A DNA stretch of 64,000 bases from Anaerozeibacter quisquiliarum (lineage in GTDB: Bacteria > Bacillota > Clostridia > Christensenellales > Aristaeellaceae). Positions 42,158-50,068 of the stretch are shown here, piece by piece. The position numbers and the translations under genes are program-made. The notes below the pieces were generated by a model that saw only the letters and a list, made by a program, of their open reading frames with translations, searched no databases and was not told where the DNA came from. Within the stretch, counting starts at the first letter, position 1. Each line of letters starts with the position of its first letter. The stretch lies in NCBI GenBank assembly GCA_051162045.1, contig JBISDI010000009.1, one strand, 5' to 3'.

Positions 42158-43210
42158 TTAATGCGTCAGCGCCCCCGCGAACGCCTCGATGTCGCTTGCG
42201 ATCTCCGCCTCGTCCTTGAATCCCTTCACCGACCGCTTCAAATCCTCGGCATACGCCAGCAATCCGTCCACGTCCAGTTTCGCGGGCTGCTTGGGCAGGT
42301 AGCGGAAGAAGTTGTCGTAGTAAATCTTCCTGAGCGGCGCTTCGGGCAGATCGAGCCCCTTGCATTTCTCCTCAAACGCCCAGAACTCCTCGTCGGTCTC
42401 CATCGCCCGGCGCAGGCAGGCAATGGTCTCGCGCCAGTGGTCGGACACCGTGTCCGAGCCGAACAAAATCCGGTCGGCATGCTCGATGAAGAAGGGCCGC
42501 CATTCGTCATACTTTTCCTGGAAGCTCTCAAACATCTCCCAGCCGGGGGTGATGTCGTAGCTCATGTTGGGGTAATCGCAAAACAACTGCTCGGTGCGCG
42601 CGATATCGGTGGACGTGAAGAACCAGTGGGCGAAGATCAGCTTGAGCCTCGGGTGCTTCTTCAAGATGTTCTCCGCCTCGCGCTCGATCTGCTCCTTGCC
42701 GGGGTTGCCTGTCTCGCCGTAGAAGAGGGCCCGGCCGTGCGCCTTGGCCCAGTCGGGCATGGCGTCCCAGTGCCAGAACTCCCAGGGGTCGTTCACATGG
42801 TACAGCACCGGAAGGCCGGTTTCTTCCAGGTAGTCGAACATCGCGTCGTAGCGCGCGTCGTCGAGCGCGACGCCCGTACGCAAGCGCATCGTGGGCTTGC
42901 CGTCCATCATCTTGATGCCGTCGAAGCCCAGCGCGCGAAACAGCCGCGCCTGGCGCAGAAGCTCGTCCGAGTCGGGCACGCCCCGCTCGGGGTAATTGAA
43001 CGACGCGAACGCGTAGGCGCGGCCCGGGGCCAACTGCTTGATGCGCGCGCACAGCAGGTTGTTCGCCGTCCAGCGCGGCATGTAGTTGCTGCCCGACAGC
43101 ATGTTGAAATGTTCGTAGCCCAGCTCGTCCGCCATCCGGACGACTTCGTCCGCCATCTCGAGCGTGAACGCGTGAATGTGCGCGTCGTTGATCGGATATC
43201 TGAAGTACAT
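42158..43210 (-). CDS. Amidohydrolase-family (TIM-barrel) metal hydrolase
   Basis: Amidohydro_2-type enzyme, 350 aa from the chosen start. Metal ligands: DAHIHAF near the N-terminus, His in LYHVNDPWEFW, His in LIFAHWFF and Asp in ILFGSDTV near 250. Two ATGs are close together; AAGGAGG lies 10 nt before the one at 43210 but only 1 nt before 43219, so 43210 is preferred. Family members decarboxylate or hydrolyse small cyclic acids. Transcribed from a promoter whose spacer holds an operator nearly identical to that of the divergent lacI gene, so both are one regulon. Substrate unknown. Confidence 0.85.
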   Translation of the reverse strand: MYFRYPINDAHIHAFTLEMADEVVRMADELGYEHFNMLSGSNYMPRWTANNLLCARIKQLAPGRAYAFASFNYPERGVPDSDELLRQARLFRALGFDGIKMMDGKPTMRLRTGVALDDARYDAMFDYLEETGLPVLYHVNDPWEFWHWDAMPDWAKAHGRALFYGETGNPGKEQIEREAENILKKHPRLKLIFAHWFFTSTDIARTEQLFCDYPNMSYDITPGWEMFESFQEKYDEWRPFFIEHADRILFGSDTVSDHWRETIACLRRAMETDEEFWAFEEKCKGLDLPEAPLRKIYYDNFFRYLPKQPAKLDVDGLLAYAEDLKRSVKGFKDEAEIASDIEAFAGALTH

Positions 43211-43245
43211 TCGCCCCATGCCTCCTTAACAAAACATCTGTCTTC

Positions 43246-43273
43246 ATTATATAGGAAAAGCCTTTCCTGTCAA
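43246..43273 (-). promoter_or_regulatory. Promoter plus LacI operator for the amidohydrolase gene
   Basis: Minus strand TTGACA (43268-43273), 16-nt spacer, TATAAT (43246-43251). The spacer contains AGGAAAAGCCTTTCCT (43253-43268), a palindrome with one central mismatch. It differs at one position from the operator in the divergent lacI promoter. Confidence 0.88.
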
Positions 43274-43365
43274 TTGGATTGAGAAATACCGACAAATTTG
43301 CCGGAATACCCAACGAGAATTGCGGTTGAATAGGAGAAGTGGCGCAAATAGTTGTAATTTGCATA

Positions 43366-43393
43366 TTGACAGGAAAAGCTTTTCCTGTATACT
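43366..43393 (+). promoter_or_regulatory. Promoter plus perfect LacI operator for the regulator gene
   Basis: TTGACA (43366-43371), 16-nt spacer, TATACT (43388-43393). The 20-bp perfect palindrome ACAGGAAAAGCTTTTCCTGT (43369-43388) fills the spacer, so bound repressor would block both boxes. The start codon at 43400 lies 6 nt after the -10 box. Confidence 0.92.
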
Positions 43394-43399
43394 GAATCC

Positions 43400-44398
43400 A
43401 TGGATCACAACATCAAGTTCATCGCGCAGCGCGCCGGGGTGTCGCCCGCGACGGTCTCGCGCGTGCTCAACGGCACCAAGCGCGTATCCGCCGAGGTGAC
43501 GGAGCGCGTGCTGCGCGAGGTGCAGAAGTACAACTACCGCCCGAACTTCCACGCCCGCGGGCTGATTACCAGGAAGTCGAACCTGATCGCGGTCATCGCG
43601 CCCAACGTCAGCGACGCGTTCCACGCCCGGATCATCTCGGCGATTACGAGGCGCGCGGCGGAGCGGGACTACAACGTGATCGTGGCCAACATCTACGGCG
43701 ACTTCCAGCGACAGCTGCGCTCCTGCGCGCTGCTCGCGGAGCGCTCGATCGACGGGCTGGTGATCTTGCACGAAAACACCGAGGAAGAGCTCGCCGCGCT
43801 CGTGCGCGAGGTGGACGTGCCGATGGTGCTGGCGAGCGTAAACGTGCCGGGCTCGTTGCTGCCGAGCGTGGGGATCGACGACGAGCAGGCGGCCTGCGAC
43901 GCGGTGAACTACCTGCTGCGCATCGGGCACCGGAAAATTGCCGGCGTGTTCTGCGCGGGGCAGACGATGGGCGTGCTGCGCAAGGCGGGCTACCTGCGCG
44001 CGCTGCGCGAGGCCGGGATCAAAAAGGCCGACGAGCTGATCGTGGAGAGCGAGACCAGCATGGGCTTCGGCGAGGAGGCGATTCGCGCCTTGCTGCGGCT
44101 TGAGGCGCGGCCGACGGCGGTGTTCTGCGCGGCGGACGAGCTGGCCGTGGACATGATTAACCTGCTGACCGATCACGGCTACCGGGTGCCCGGCGACATA
44201 TCGGTGTTCGGCTTTGACGATGTCAACGCCACGCAGCTGCGCCCGCGGCTGAGCACGATCGCCCAGCCCATCGAGGCGATCGGCGGCGCGGCCTGCGATC
44301 TGCTGCTCGACCGCATCGAGGGGAAGTGCGTGCCGCTGGTAAAGCAGATCCTGCCCCACCGGCTCACGGTGCGCGACAGCTGCCGCGCGATGGACTGA
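43400..44398 (+). CDS. LacI-family transcriptional regulator (likely leaderless transcript)
   Basis: Sugar-responsive repressor of 332 aa. HTH at residues 4-28 (FIAQRAGVSPATVSRVLNG) with hinge helix ARGLITRKSNLIAVI. The periplasmic-binding-like core has VFCAADELAVDMI and FGFDDVNATQLRP near 270. The ATG is 6 nt downstream of the -10 hexamer and no Shine-Dalgarno sequence precedes it, so translation probably starts at the first nucleotide of a leaderless mRNA. Perfect operators in its own promoter and in the divergent amidohydrolase promoter indicate autoregulation. The CUT1 importer genes follow on the same strand. Confidence 0.92.
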   Translation: MDHNIKFIAQRAGVSPATVSRVLNGTKRVSAEVTERVLREVQKYNYRPNFHARGLITRKSNLIAVIAPNVSDAFHARIISAITRRAAERDYNVIVANIYGDFQRQLRSCALLAERSIDGLVILHENTEEELAALVREVDVPMVLASVNVPGSLLPSVGIDDEQAACDAVNYLLRIGHRKIAGVFCAGQTMGVLRKAGYLRALREAGIKKADELIVESETSMGFGEEAIRALLRLEARPTAVFCAADELAVDMINLLTDHGYRVPGDISVFGFDDVNATQLRPRLSTIAQPIEAIGGAACDLLLDRIEGKCVPLVKQILPHRLTVRDSCRAMD

Positions 44399-44461
44399 CG
44401 GCATGATATGCGGCGGGCGTCGCATCTCATAGAAAATCAATCGATGATGGAGGTATGACGG

Positions 44462-45706
44462 ATGCATAGGAAGCTTAAGGCCCTGATCCTCGCGGTGCTT
44501 ACGCTGTTCGCGGTTGCCGCACCGGCCCTCGCCGAGACGACCATTACCTTTGGCATGTGGGACGAGAACCAGTACCCCTACTACCAGGAACTCATGAAGA
44601 TGTTCATGGCGCAAAACCCGGACATCAAGGTGGAAATTCAGCTGACGCCCTGGAATGAGTACTGGACAAAGCTCGACGCCGCCGCCGGCGCGAAGAACGA
44701 CCCGGACACCTACTGGATGAACATCAACATGCCCAAGTACGCCGAAGCCGGCGTGCTCGAGAGGCTGGATGGCTGGATCGAGAAGGACGGCGTGAACATG
44801 GCCGACTGGAGCGAAGGCGCGGTCTCGATGTACAACTACAAGGGCACCCAGTGGGCGCTGCCCATCAATGCCGACAGCGTGGTGGTGGCCTTCAACAAGG
44901 CGCTGTTCGACAAGTACGGCGTGGCCCATCCCGCAGAAGGCTGGACCTGGGGCGATATGGTGGCGACCGGCGCGCAACTGCGCGACGCGATCGCAAAGGC
45001 GGGCGGCGGGGAGTACCCGCTGGTCATGGAGCTGGACGGCCAGCCGTCCTACTACCAGTTCATCACCCAGGAGGGCGTGAACCTGTTCGGCACCGAGGGC
45101 AAGAAGAGCGGCTGGGCCGAGCCGGGCACCGTCAAGGCCTTCGAGGACGTACTGGGGCTCATGGACGAGAAGATCATGCCCGAGAACATGGTGCTCTCCG
45201 ACACCAAGGGCACGGACCTCTTCATCAGCGCCAAGGCCTGCATGGTCTACATCGGCAGCTGGAAGGCGACCGTGCTCGAGAACAGCTCGATCGCGGGGGA
45301 CATCGGCCTTGTGCCCATGCCCGCCAAGCAGAACAACAAGTGCGCCGTGGGCGGCATCGCCTATGCGCTGTCCGCCAACAGCCAGAACAAGGAAGAGGGA
45401 TGGCAGCTGCTCAAGTACCTGGGCGGCCAGGAAGCCATGGAGTACCTGTCTTCCAACGGCGTCTGCCTGCCCACCTTCATCGCGGCGCAGAAGAGCTATG
45501 CGCCCCAGTTCAAGAACATCCCGGGCGAGGTGTTCGTCCAGCAGGCCAACATCTCCGCGCCCTATCCCTGGGTGCCGCTCAGCAGCCAGTGGAACAGCGA
45601 CGAGACCGAGATCGTGACCGGCATCTTCAACCGCGACATCACCCCCGAAGAGGGCTGCAACCGGATCGCGGGGATCATTGAAGAGGTCATGGCGGAGAAC
45701 CAGTAG
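44462..45706 (+). CDS. Carbohydrate ABC transporter substrate-binding protein (CUT1, family 1)
   Basis: Secreted receptor of 414 aa. Signal peptide residues 1-24, cleavage ALA/E, no lipobox. Family-1 SBP features: TFGMWDENQYPYYQELMKMF at the start of the mature chain, WTWGDMVATGAQL, KACMVYIGSW and PVGGIAYALS-like CAVGGIAYALSANSQNKE. GGAGG lies 9 nt upstream. It lies 63 nt after the LacI gene, with two permease genes downstream separated by a hairpin element, and no ATPase gene. Substrate is probably a mono- or disaccharide sensed by the LacI regulator. Confidence 0.91.
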   Translation: MHRKLKALILAVLTLFAVAAPALAETTITFGMWDENQYPYYQELMKMFMAQNPDIKVEIQLTPWNEYWTKLDAAAGAKNDPDTYWMNINMPKYAEAGVLERLDGWIEKDGVNMADWSEGAVSMYNYKGTQWALPINADSVVVAFNKALFDKYGVAHPAEGWTWGDMVATGAQLRDAIAKAGGGEYPLVMELDGQPSYYQFITQEGVNLFGTEGKKSGWAEPGTVKAFEDVLGLMDEKIMPENMVLSDTKGTDLFISAKACMVYIGSWKATVLENSSIAGDIGLVPMPAKQNNKCAVGGIAYALSANSQNKEEGWQLLKYLGGQEAMEYLSSNGVCLPTFIAAQKSYAPQFKNIPGEVFVQQANISAPYPWVPLSSQWNSDETEIVTGIFNRDITPEEGCNRIAGIIEEVMAENQ

Positions 45707-45713
45707 TTTTTTT

Positions 45714-45804
45714 GAACGGCAGGGGAATGGGATTGCGGACGCGTCCCATTCCCCTCCAGCGAGGGGAATGGAGAAGGGCCTTCGACCGATGCCTTCAGCC
45801 GTTC
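45714..45804. repeat. Palindromic element with two alternative hairpins
   Basis: Outer arms GAACGGC / GCCGTTC. Inside, one segment (45744-45755) can pair either upstream (AGGGGAATGGGA, 45721-45732, 12 bp) or, shifted, downstream (CCATTCCCCTC with GAGGGGAATGG, 45746-45771, 11 bp). The two stems exclude each other. Located between the binding-protein and permease genes. Confidence 0.85.
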
Positions 45805-45847
45805 GGCGCACCGCCGGTTTTACCATTTCCGCAATGAGGTGATTTAC

Positions 45848-46738
45848 GTGTTGCGCAGCCGCATGGCCCGCCGGGAGGCGTGGACCGCCTACTTGTTCAT
45901 CTCGCCGCTCGTGGCCGGGCTCTTCGTGTTCTACGTATATTCGTTCTTCGTCAACATCTACTACTCGTTCACCGACAAGGGCTCGTTCGGCGATCCTAAA
46001 TGGATGGGACTTAAGAACTACGCAAAGCTGCTGGGCACCGCCAGGTTCTACGGCGCGGTGCAAAACACGCTTTCTTACGTCGCGATCTGCGTGCCCTTCG
46101 TCGTCGTGCTCGCCATATTGATGGCGGCGCTGCTCAACAGCAAAATACGCGGAACCGGCGCGTACCGCACGATGATCTTCCTGCCCGCGGTCACCATGCC
46201 GGCCGCGATCGGCCTACTGTGGAAGTGGGTGTTCAACTACGAATTCGGCATCCTGAACGCCGCCCTCCGGCTGCTCGGCATCCCGGCGGTCGCCTGGCTG
46301 TCGGACCCCGGCGTGGCGCTGATCAGCGTATCGATCGTGCTGATCTGGTCGGACATCTCCACCCGCATGATTATTCTGCTCGCGGGTTTGCAGGGCATCC
46401 CGGGCGTCTACTACGAGGCCGCCGAGATCGACGGCGCGAGGCCGCTCGACAGGTTCTTTCGCATCACGCTGCCGCTTTTGTCCCCGTCGATCTTCTTCGT
46501 GACGATCATGGAGGTCATCGGCGTGTTCCAGATCTTCGACTTCATCTACCTGATGATCCCGCAAAACAGCAGCGGCCAGGCGGCCACGCGCAGCCTCGTC
46601 AGCTACTTCTACGAATCGGCCTTTATCCAGTTCAAGAAGGGCTACGGCGCGTCGGTCACCGTGGTGCTGTTCGCGATCATTTTGGTGGTCACCATATTCC
46701 AGATGGCGATGCAAAAGAAATGGGTGCATTACGAATAG
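45848..46738 (+). CDS. Carbohydrate ABC transporter permease (CUT1, MalF-like)
   Basis: Six-span membrane subunit of 296 aa. GTG start at 45848 is preferred because GAGG lies 8 nt upstream; an earlier GTG at 45839 overlaps that site. Features: AYLFISPLVAGLFVFYVYSF as TM1, NYAKLLGTARFYGAVQNTL, and the ATPase-contact EAA loop YYEAAEIDGARPLDRFFRIT near residue 190. It pairs with the MalG-like subunit 15 nt downstream. Confidence 0.92.
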   Translation: MLRSRMARREAWTAYLFISPLVAGLFVFYVYSFFVNIYYSFTDKGSFGDPKWMGLKNYAKLLGTARFYGAVQNTLSYVAICVPFVVVLAILMAALLNSKIRGTGAYRTMIFLPAVTMPAAIGLLWKWVFNYEFGILNAALRLLGIPAVAWLSDPGVALISVSIVLIWSDISTRMIILLAGLQGIPGVYYEAAEIDGARPLDRFFRITLPLLSPSIFFVTIMEVIGVFQIFDFIYLMIPQNSSGQAATRSLVSYFYESAFIQFKKGYGASVTVVLFAIILVVTIFQMAMQKKWVHYE

Positions 46739-46753
46739 GAAGGGGGCCGTTTT

Positions 46754-47575
46754 ATGCAAGGGCGCAGGGGCAGGTGGCTGATCCACTTGAGTTTGATCTT
46801 CGCGGCCTTCTTCACGGTGGGCCCGTTTTTGTGGATGGGTCTCACCGCGTTCAAGAGCTACGACGAGTCGATCCGCATCCCGCTGACGATCTGGCCGGAG
46901 GTGTGGCGCTTTGACAACTTCGTCACCGTGTGGAACAAGTTCCCGTTTCCGGCGTTCTACTTCAACACCTTCTTCGTGATGGCCGTGATCGTTATCTGCC
47001 AGATCGCCATCTGCTCGATCGCGGCCTACGCGTTCGCGCGGCTCAGGTTTCCGCTCAGCAATGTGATCTTCCTTTTGTGCCTGTCGATCATGATGGTGCC
47101 GGGGCAGATCTTCATCATCCCGCACTATGAGATCATGATGGGGCTCAACCTGGTCAATACGATCACGGCGCTGTGGCTGCCGCGCATCTTCTCGGTGTTC
47201 GGCGTGTTTATGCTCAAGCAGTTCTTCATGACGCTGCCCAAGGAGCTCGACGAGGCCGCGAAGATCGACGGCTGCGGCTACTTCACGATCTACGCCCGCA
47301 TCCTGATGCCGCTGATTAAGCCGGCGCTGATAAGCCTTGCGATCCTGACGGGCCTGGGCGCATGGAAGGACCTGATGTGGCCGCTGATCGTCAACACCTC
47401 GATGGACAAGTACACGCTGTCGGCGGGGCTCGCGCTGCTGATCGGCGAGCATACCACGATCTATCCGCTGGTGATGGCGGGCGGCATCATGGCCGTGTGG
47501 CCGATGATTTTGCTGTTCCTGTTTTTCCAGAAGTACTTCATCGAAGGCATCGCACTGAGCGGCACCAAGGCTTGA
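46754..47575 (+). CDS. Carbohydrate ABC transporter permease (CUT1, MalG-like)
   Basis: Second membrane subunit, 273 aa, six spans. Features: FFTVGPFLWMGLTAFKSYDE at the N-terminus, FNTFFVMAVIVICQIA, YAFARLRFPLSN, and the EAA loop ELDEAAKIDGCGYFTIYARI near 170. GGAAGGGGG precedes the ATG. The decayed PfkB kinase gene follows 15 nt later. Confidence 0.92.
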   Translation: MQGRRGRWLIHLSLIFAAFFTVGPFLWMGLTAFKSYDESIRIPLTIWPEVWRFDNFVTVWNKFPFPAFYFNTFFVMAVIVICQIAICSIAAYAFARLRFPLSNVIFLLCLSIMMVPGQIFIIPHYEIMMGLNLVNTITALWLPRIFSVFGVFMLKQFFMTLPKELDEAAKIDGCGYFTIYARILMPLIKPALISLAILTGLGAWKDLMWPLIVNTSMDKYTLSAGLALLIGEHTTIYPLVMAGGIMAVWPMILLFLFFQKYFIEGIALSGTKA

Positions 47576-47590
47576 CAGAGGGGTGGAAGC

Positions 47591-48059
47591 GTGTCCTATG
47601 TAGCCGGATTCGGCGTGGCCAACTGCGATTTGTTCTTCACCGGGGTGCCCCGCGTGCCGCGCGAGGGCGAGGAGGTATACTCCGGCGGCTTCGCGATGCG
47701 GCCCGGCGGCGGCGTGCCCGCTACGATGACGATCCTCGGACGCCTGGGTGTGCGCGCGCACCTGGAGACCTTTCTGGGCGGCGATCCGTTCTCGCGGCTG
47801 GTGGAGGACGAGCTCAAGCGCGGGGGCGTCGAGTACCACAACTTATACCGGGGCGCTGCAGGTGGACTCGACGGGCGCGGGCGACGCGTTCCTCGCCGGG
47901 CTGATGTACGGCCTGTACCACGCAAAGCCCATCACCCAAAGCATCGCCTACGGCAATGTGACCGGCGGCGCCTGCGTTCAGCAGCTCGGCTGCCTCACGG
48001 CGTTCGTCGACGAACCCACGCTGCTCAGGGAGGCGGCGCTGCTCAGACCCGAGGGGTAG
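47591..48059 (+). pseudogene. PfkB carbohydrate kinase, internally deleted and frameshifted
   Basis: The GTG start at 47591 (after GAGGGGTGG) begins a normal PfkB N-terminus: VAGFGVANCDLFF, RPGGGVPATMTILGRLG, FLGGDPFSRLVEDELKRGGV, about 85 residues. At about 47845 the match jumps, in a different frame, to the C-terminal end YTGALQVDSTGAGDAFLAGL with the catalytic GAGD, then runs to 48059. Roughly 130 central residues of a ~300-aa kinase are missing and the joint is out of frame, so no functional kinase is made. It would originally have phosphorylated the sugar imported by the upstream CUT1 system. Confidence 0.85.
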
Positions 48060-48104
48060 TGTTCTGACACGGCCAACCCTTAGGCTTCGCTGTGTCAGAG
48101 CACT
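48059..48104. terminator. Bidirectional terminator between convergent genes
   Basis: AGTGTTCTGACACGGC (48059-48074) pairs with GCTGTGTCAGAGCACT (48089-48104), 14 of 16 as Watson-Crick pairs. It reaches into the stop codon of the minus-strand gene. Confidence 0.85.
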
Positions 48105-50040
48105 AACGCACCGTCAGTACAAACCGGAACCGCATGTCGCCCTCGATCCACTGCGGGAAGTTCGTGCCCCACTGGTTGTTGAACAGGTTGAAAACGAGCG
48201 TCGGTTCGCGGCGCTCGTACCGCCGGCGGTAGGTATAGATGCCCGTCTCGCCGATCGCCACGAGCGGCGAGTCCACGGCCTCCACGCGCACGGTCGCGCC
48301 GTTTTCGCTCGCCTCGACGTATCGCTCCAGGCAGTACAGCGCGTGGTTCGCGCCGTCCGCGATGTCGGTCGCCGGGTCGAGCCAGTCGCCGTTCTTGTTG
48401 ATCCGGTAGGCCGGGTCCGCCATCGAAAGTTTCATCACCAGGCTGCCCGACTCGACGCAGGGCGTGGCCTGCTTGGCGTACAGCCGCAGTTCGATGGGCA
48501 GTTCATCCCCCGCCTCTTTAAGCGTCAGCCGCAGCTCGATCCGCTCGGCGTCGCCGTACTCGGCGCAGGCGCGAGCGCGGTAGCGCAGCGTAAGCACGCG
48601 CCCCTCGACCGCCCAGCCGTCGAAGGCGGGCTCGAACGTCGCGTGGCGCAAGTCCGGATACCCCTCGCGCCCGTTGTCCTGCTCGCCCCACTTCGAGGGC
48701 ACCGAGCAGTAATCGCTCAGATATTTGTCCACCTCGTCCTTGCCGTAGACGTCGTAGCGGTACGAAAGGCCCTTGAGCAGCACCCGCCCCGTGCGCGCGT
48801 CGGCCGCCGAGATTTGCCCGCTGTCGCCAAACGACAGCCGGAACCGGCCGTTGCTCAGCGCATACAGACCCGGGCCCGTTTCGATTGCCGTCAGCGCGGG
48901 CCCCGCGTCGCCCGCTTCGCGCGGCGCGACCCCGTGCGCCTGCTCGAGCGCCGCCAGCAGCCGGTCCGCCGTGCGCGCCCGCGCGCGCTGCTCGTCCCAC
49001 GAGCGCTCCATGTAGCGGTAGTCGGCGTCGCCGCGCACGGCCTGAAAGGCCGCCTTTTCATAGACCCGCCGCGCCTCGGGCAGCCAGGTCTTTACGTCCA
49101 GCCCCCAGGTGTGCTCCGCGAACAGCAGCAGTTGGTCGTACACGGGCATCAACTCGGCTTCGGCCGCCACGCCCGCGAGTGCCGCCGCCCTGCGTCGGCA
49201 CTCGCGCACCAGCGCCACTTCCGCGGGGTAGCTGCCCACGCCGTGAATCCAGCTGTCGGCGAGGTCCAGCGTCACCACGGGCACGCCCGACAGGTCGTAC
49301 TGCGCGAGATCATGATAGAAGTCGTCGAGCGTGCCGCTGACGATCTCGGCGCCGGGATATCGCTCGCCCATCTTTTGCGCGATCTCGCGGATGCCGTCGG
49401 GGGTCTGCGGGCCCAGGTTGTCGCTCGTGTGCTGGAACGACAGCCACACCGGGAACGGCCAATCCGCCGGCGGCTCCGCGGCGCCGTAGCCGTGCTCCGA
49501 GTACATCGTCAGCACGCGCGCGCCGTCCGGCCCCTGCCAGAAGAACAGCGGCGGCACCTCGGGCGAGCGGGCAAACTCGTTGCTGCCCAGGTGCAAGAAC
49601 CGCACCCCCTGCTCGACCAGCACGCTGGGCAGGATGCGCCCGTGGCCGGGCACGTCGCTCATCTTGGCCGAAACCGGCATCGGCCTGTGATAGCGCGCAC
49701 ACAGCTCGCGCGCGTAGTGGAAGCCGGAGCGCAGCTCGGCAAGAGCGCAAAAATCGGTGTGGACCGTGTACGGCAGCGCGTGCCAGGCGATGCGGCCCGC
49801 GCCAATCAGCGCCTCCAGCCGGGGCCGCGCCGCGTCCGAACAGCGGATAAGCATCTCGCAAAGCGGCATGGCGGGCATGGTCCAGATGAACTGCCTGTCG
49901 CCGAGCGCCGCCGTCTGTTCGCAGGTGGTCAAAAGCGCCTCCAGCATGCCGCCCGCGTATTGGTCGAGCACCGCCTCGGAGAGATCGGTGAAGCCGATGT
50001 CGAAGTGGGTCTTGAAGGTCAGGATGATCTTTTGAATCAT
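48103..50040 (-). CDS. GH38-like glycosyl hydrolase (DUF5054 type)
   Basis: Predicted cytoplasmic glycosidase of 645 aa. The N-terminal half resembles the GH38/57 catalytic barrel: LTFKTHFDIGFTDL at the start carries the His-x-Asp metal pair, and SAKMSDVPGHGRILPSVLVE, MYSEHGYGA and DLADSWIHGVGSYP follow. The C-terminal half is a beta-rich domain with NNQWGTNFPQWIEGDMRFRF at the end. AAGGAG precedes the ATG. Last gene of the minus-strand operon that starts with a CUT1 importer and includes a PHP hydrolase. It probably acts on the imported glycoside; an alpha-mannosidase-type activity is suggested by family only. Confidence 0.82.
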   Translation of the reverse strand: MIQKIILTFKTHFDIGFTDLSEAVLDQYAGGMLEALLTTCEQTAALGDRQFIWTMPAMPLCEMLIRCSDAARPRLEALIGAGRIAWHALPYTVHTDFCALAELRSGFHYARELCARYHRPMPVSAKMSDVPGHGRILPSVLVEQGVRFLHLGSNEFARSPEVPPLFFWQGPDGARVLTMYSEHGYGAAEPPADWPFPVWLSFQHTSDNLGPQTPDGIREIAQKMGERYPGAEIVSGTLDDFYHDLAQYDLSGVPVVTLDLADSWIHGVGSYPAEVALVRECRRRAAALAGVAAEAELMPVYDQLLLFAEHTWGLDVKTWLPEARRVYEKAAFQAVRGDADYRYMERSWDEQRARARTADRLLAALEQAHGVAPREAGDAGPALTAIETGPGLYALSNGRFRLSFGDSGQISAADARTGRVLLKGLSYRYDVYGKDEVDKYLSDYCSVPSKWGEQDNGREGYPDLRHATFEPAFDGWAVEGRVLTLRYRARACAEYGDAERIELRLTLKEAGDELPIELRLYAKQATPCVESGSLVMKLSMADPAYRINKNGDWLDPATDIADGANHALYCLERYVEASENGATVRVEAVDSPLVAIGETGIYTYRRRYERREPTLVFNLFNNQWGTNFPQWIEGDMRFRFVLTVR

Positions 50041-50068
50041 AGGACGACTGCTCCTTACGATGAGCGCA

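Noticed and set aside
45714..45804. Riboswitch in the CUT1 operon
   Set aside because: No conserved aptamer core was seen; the structure is explained by two copies of the palindromic repeat.
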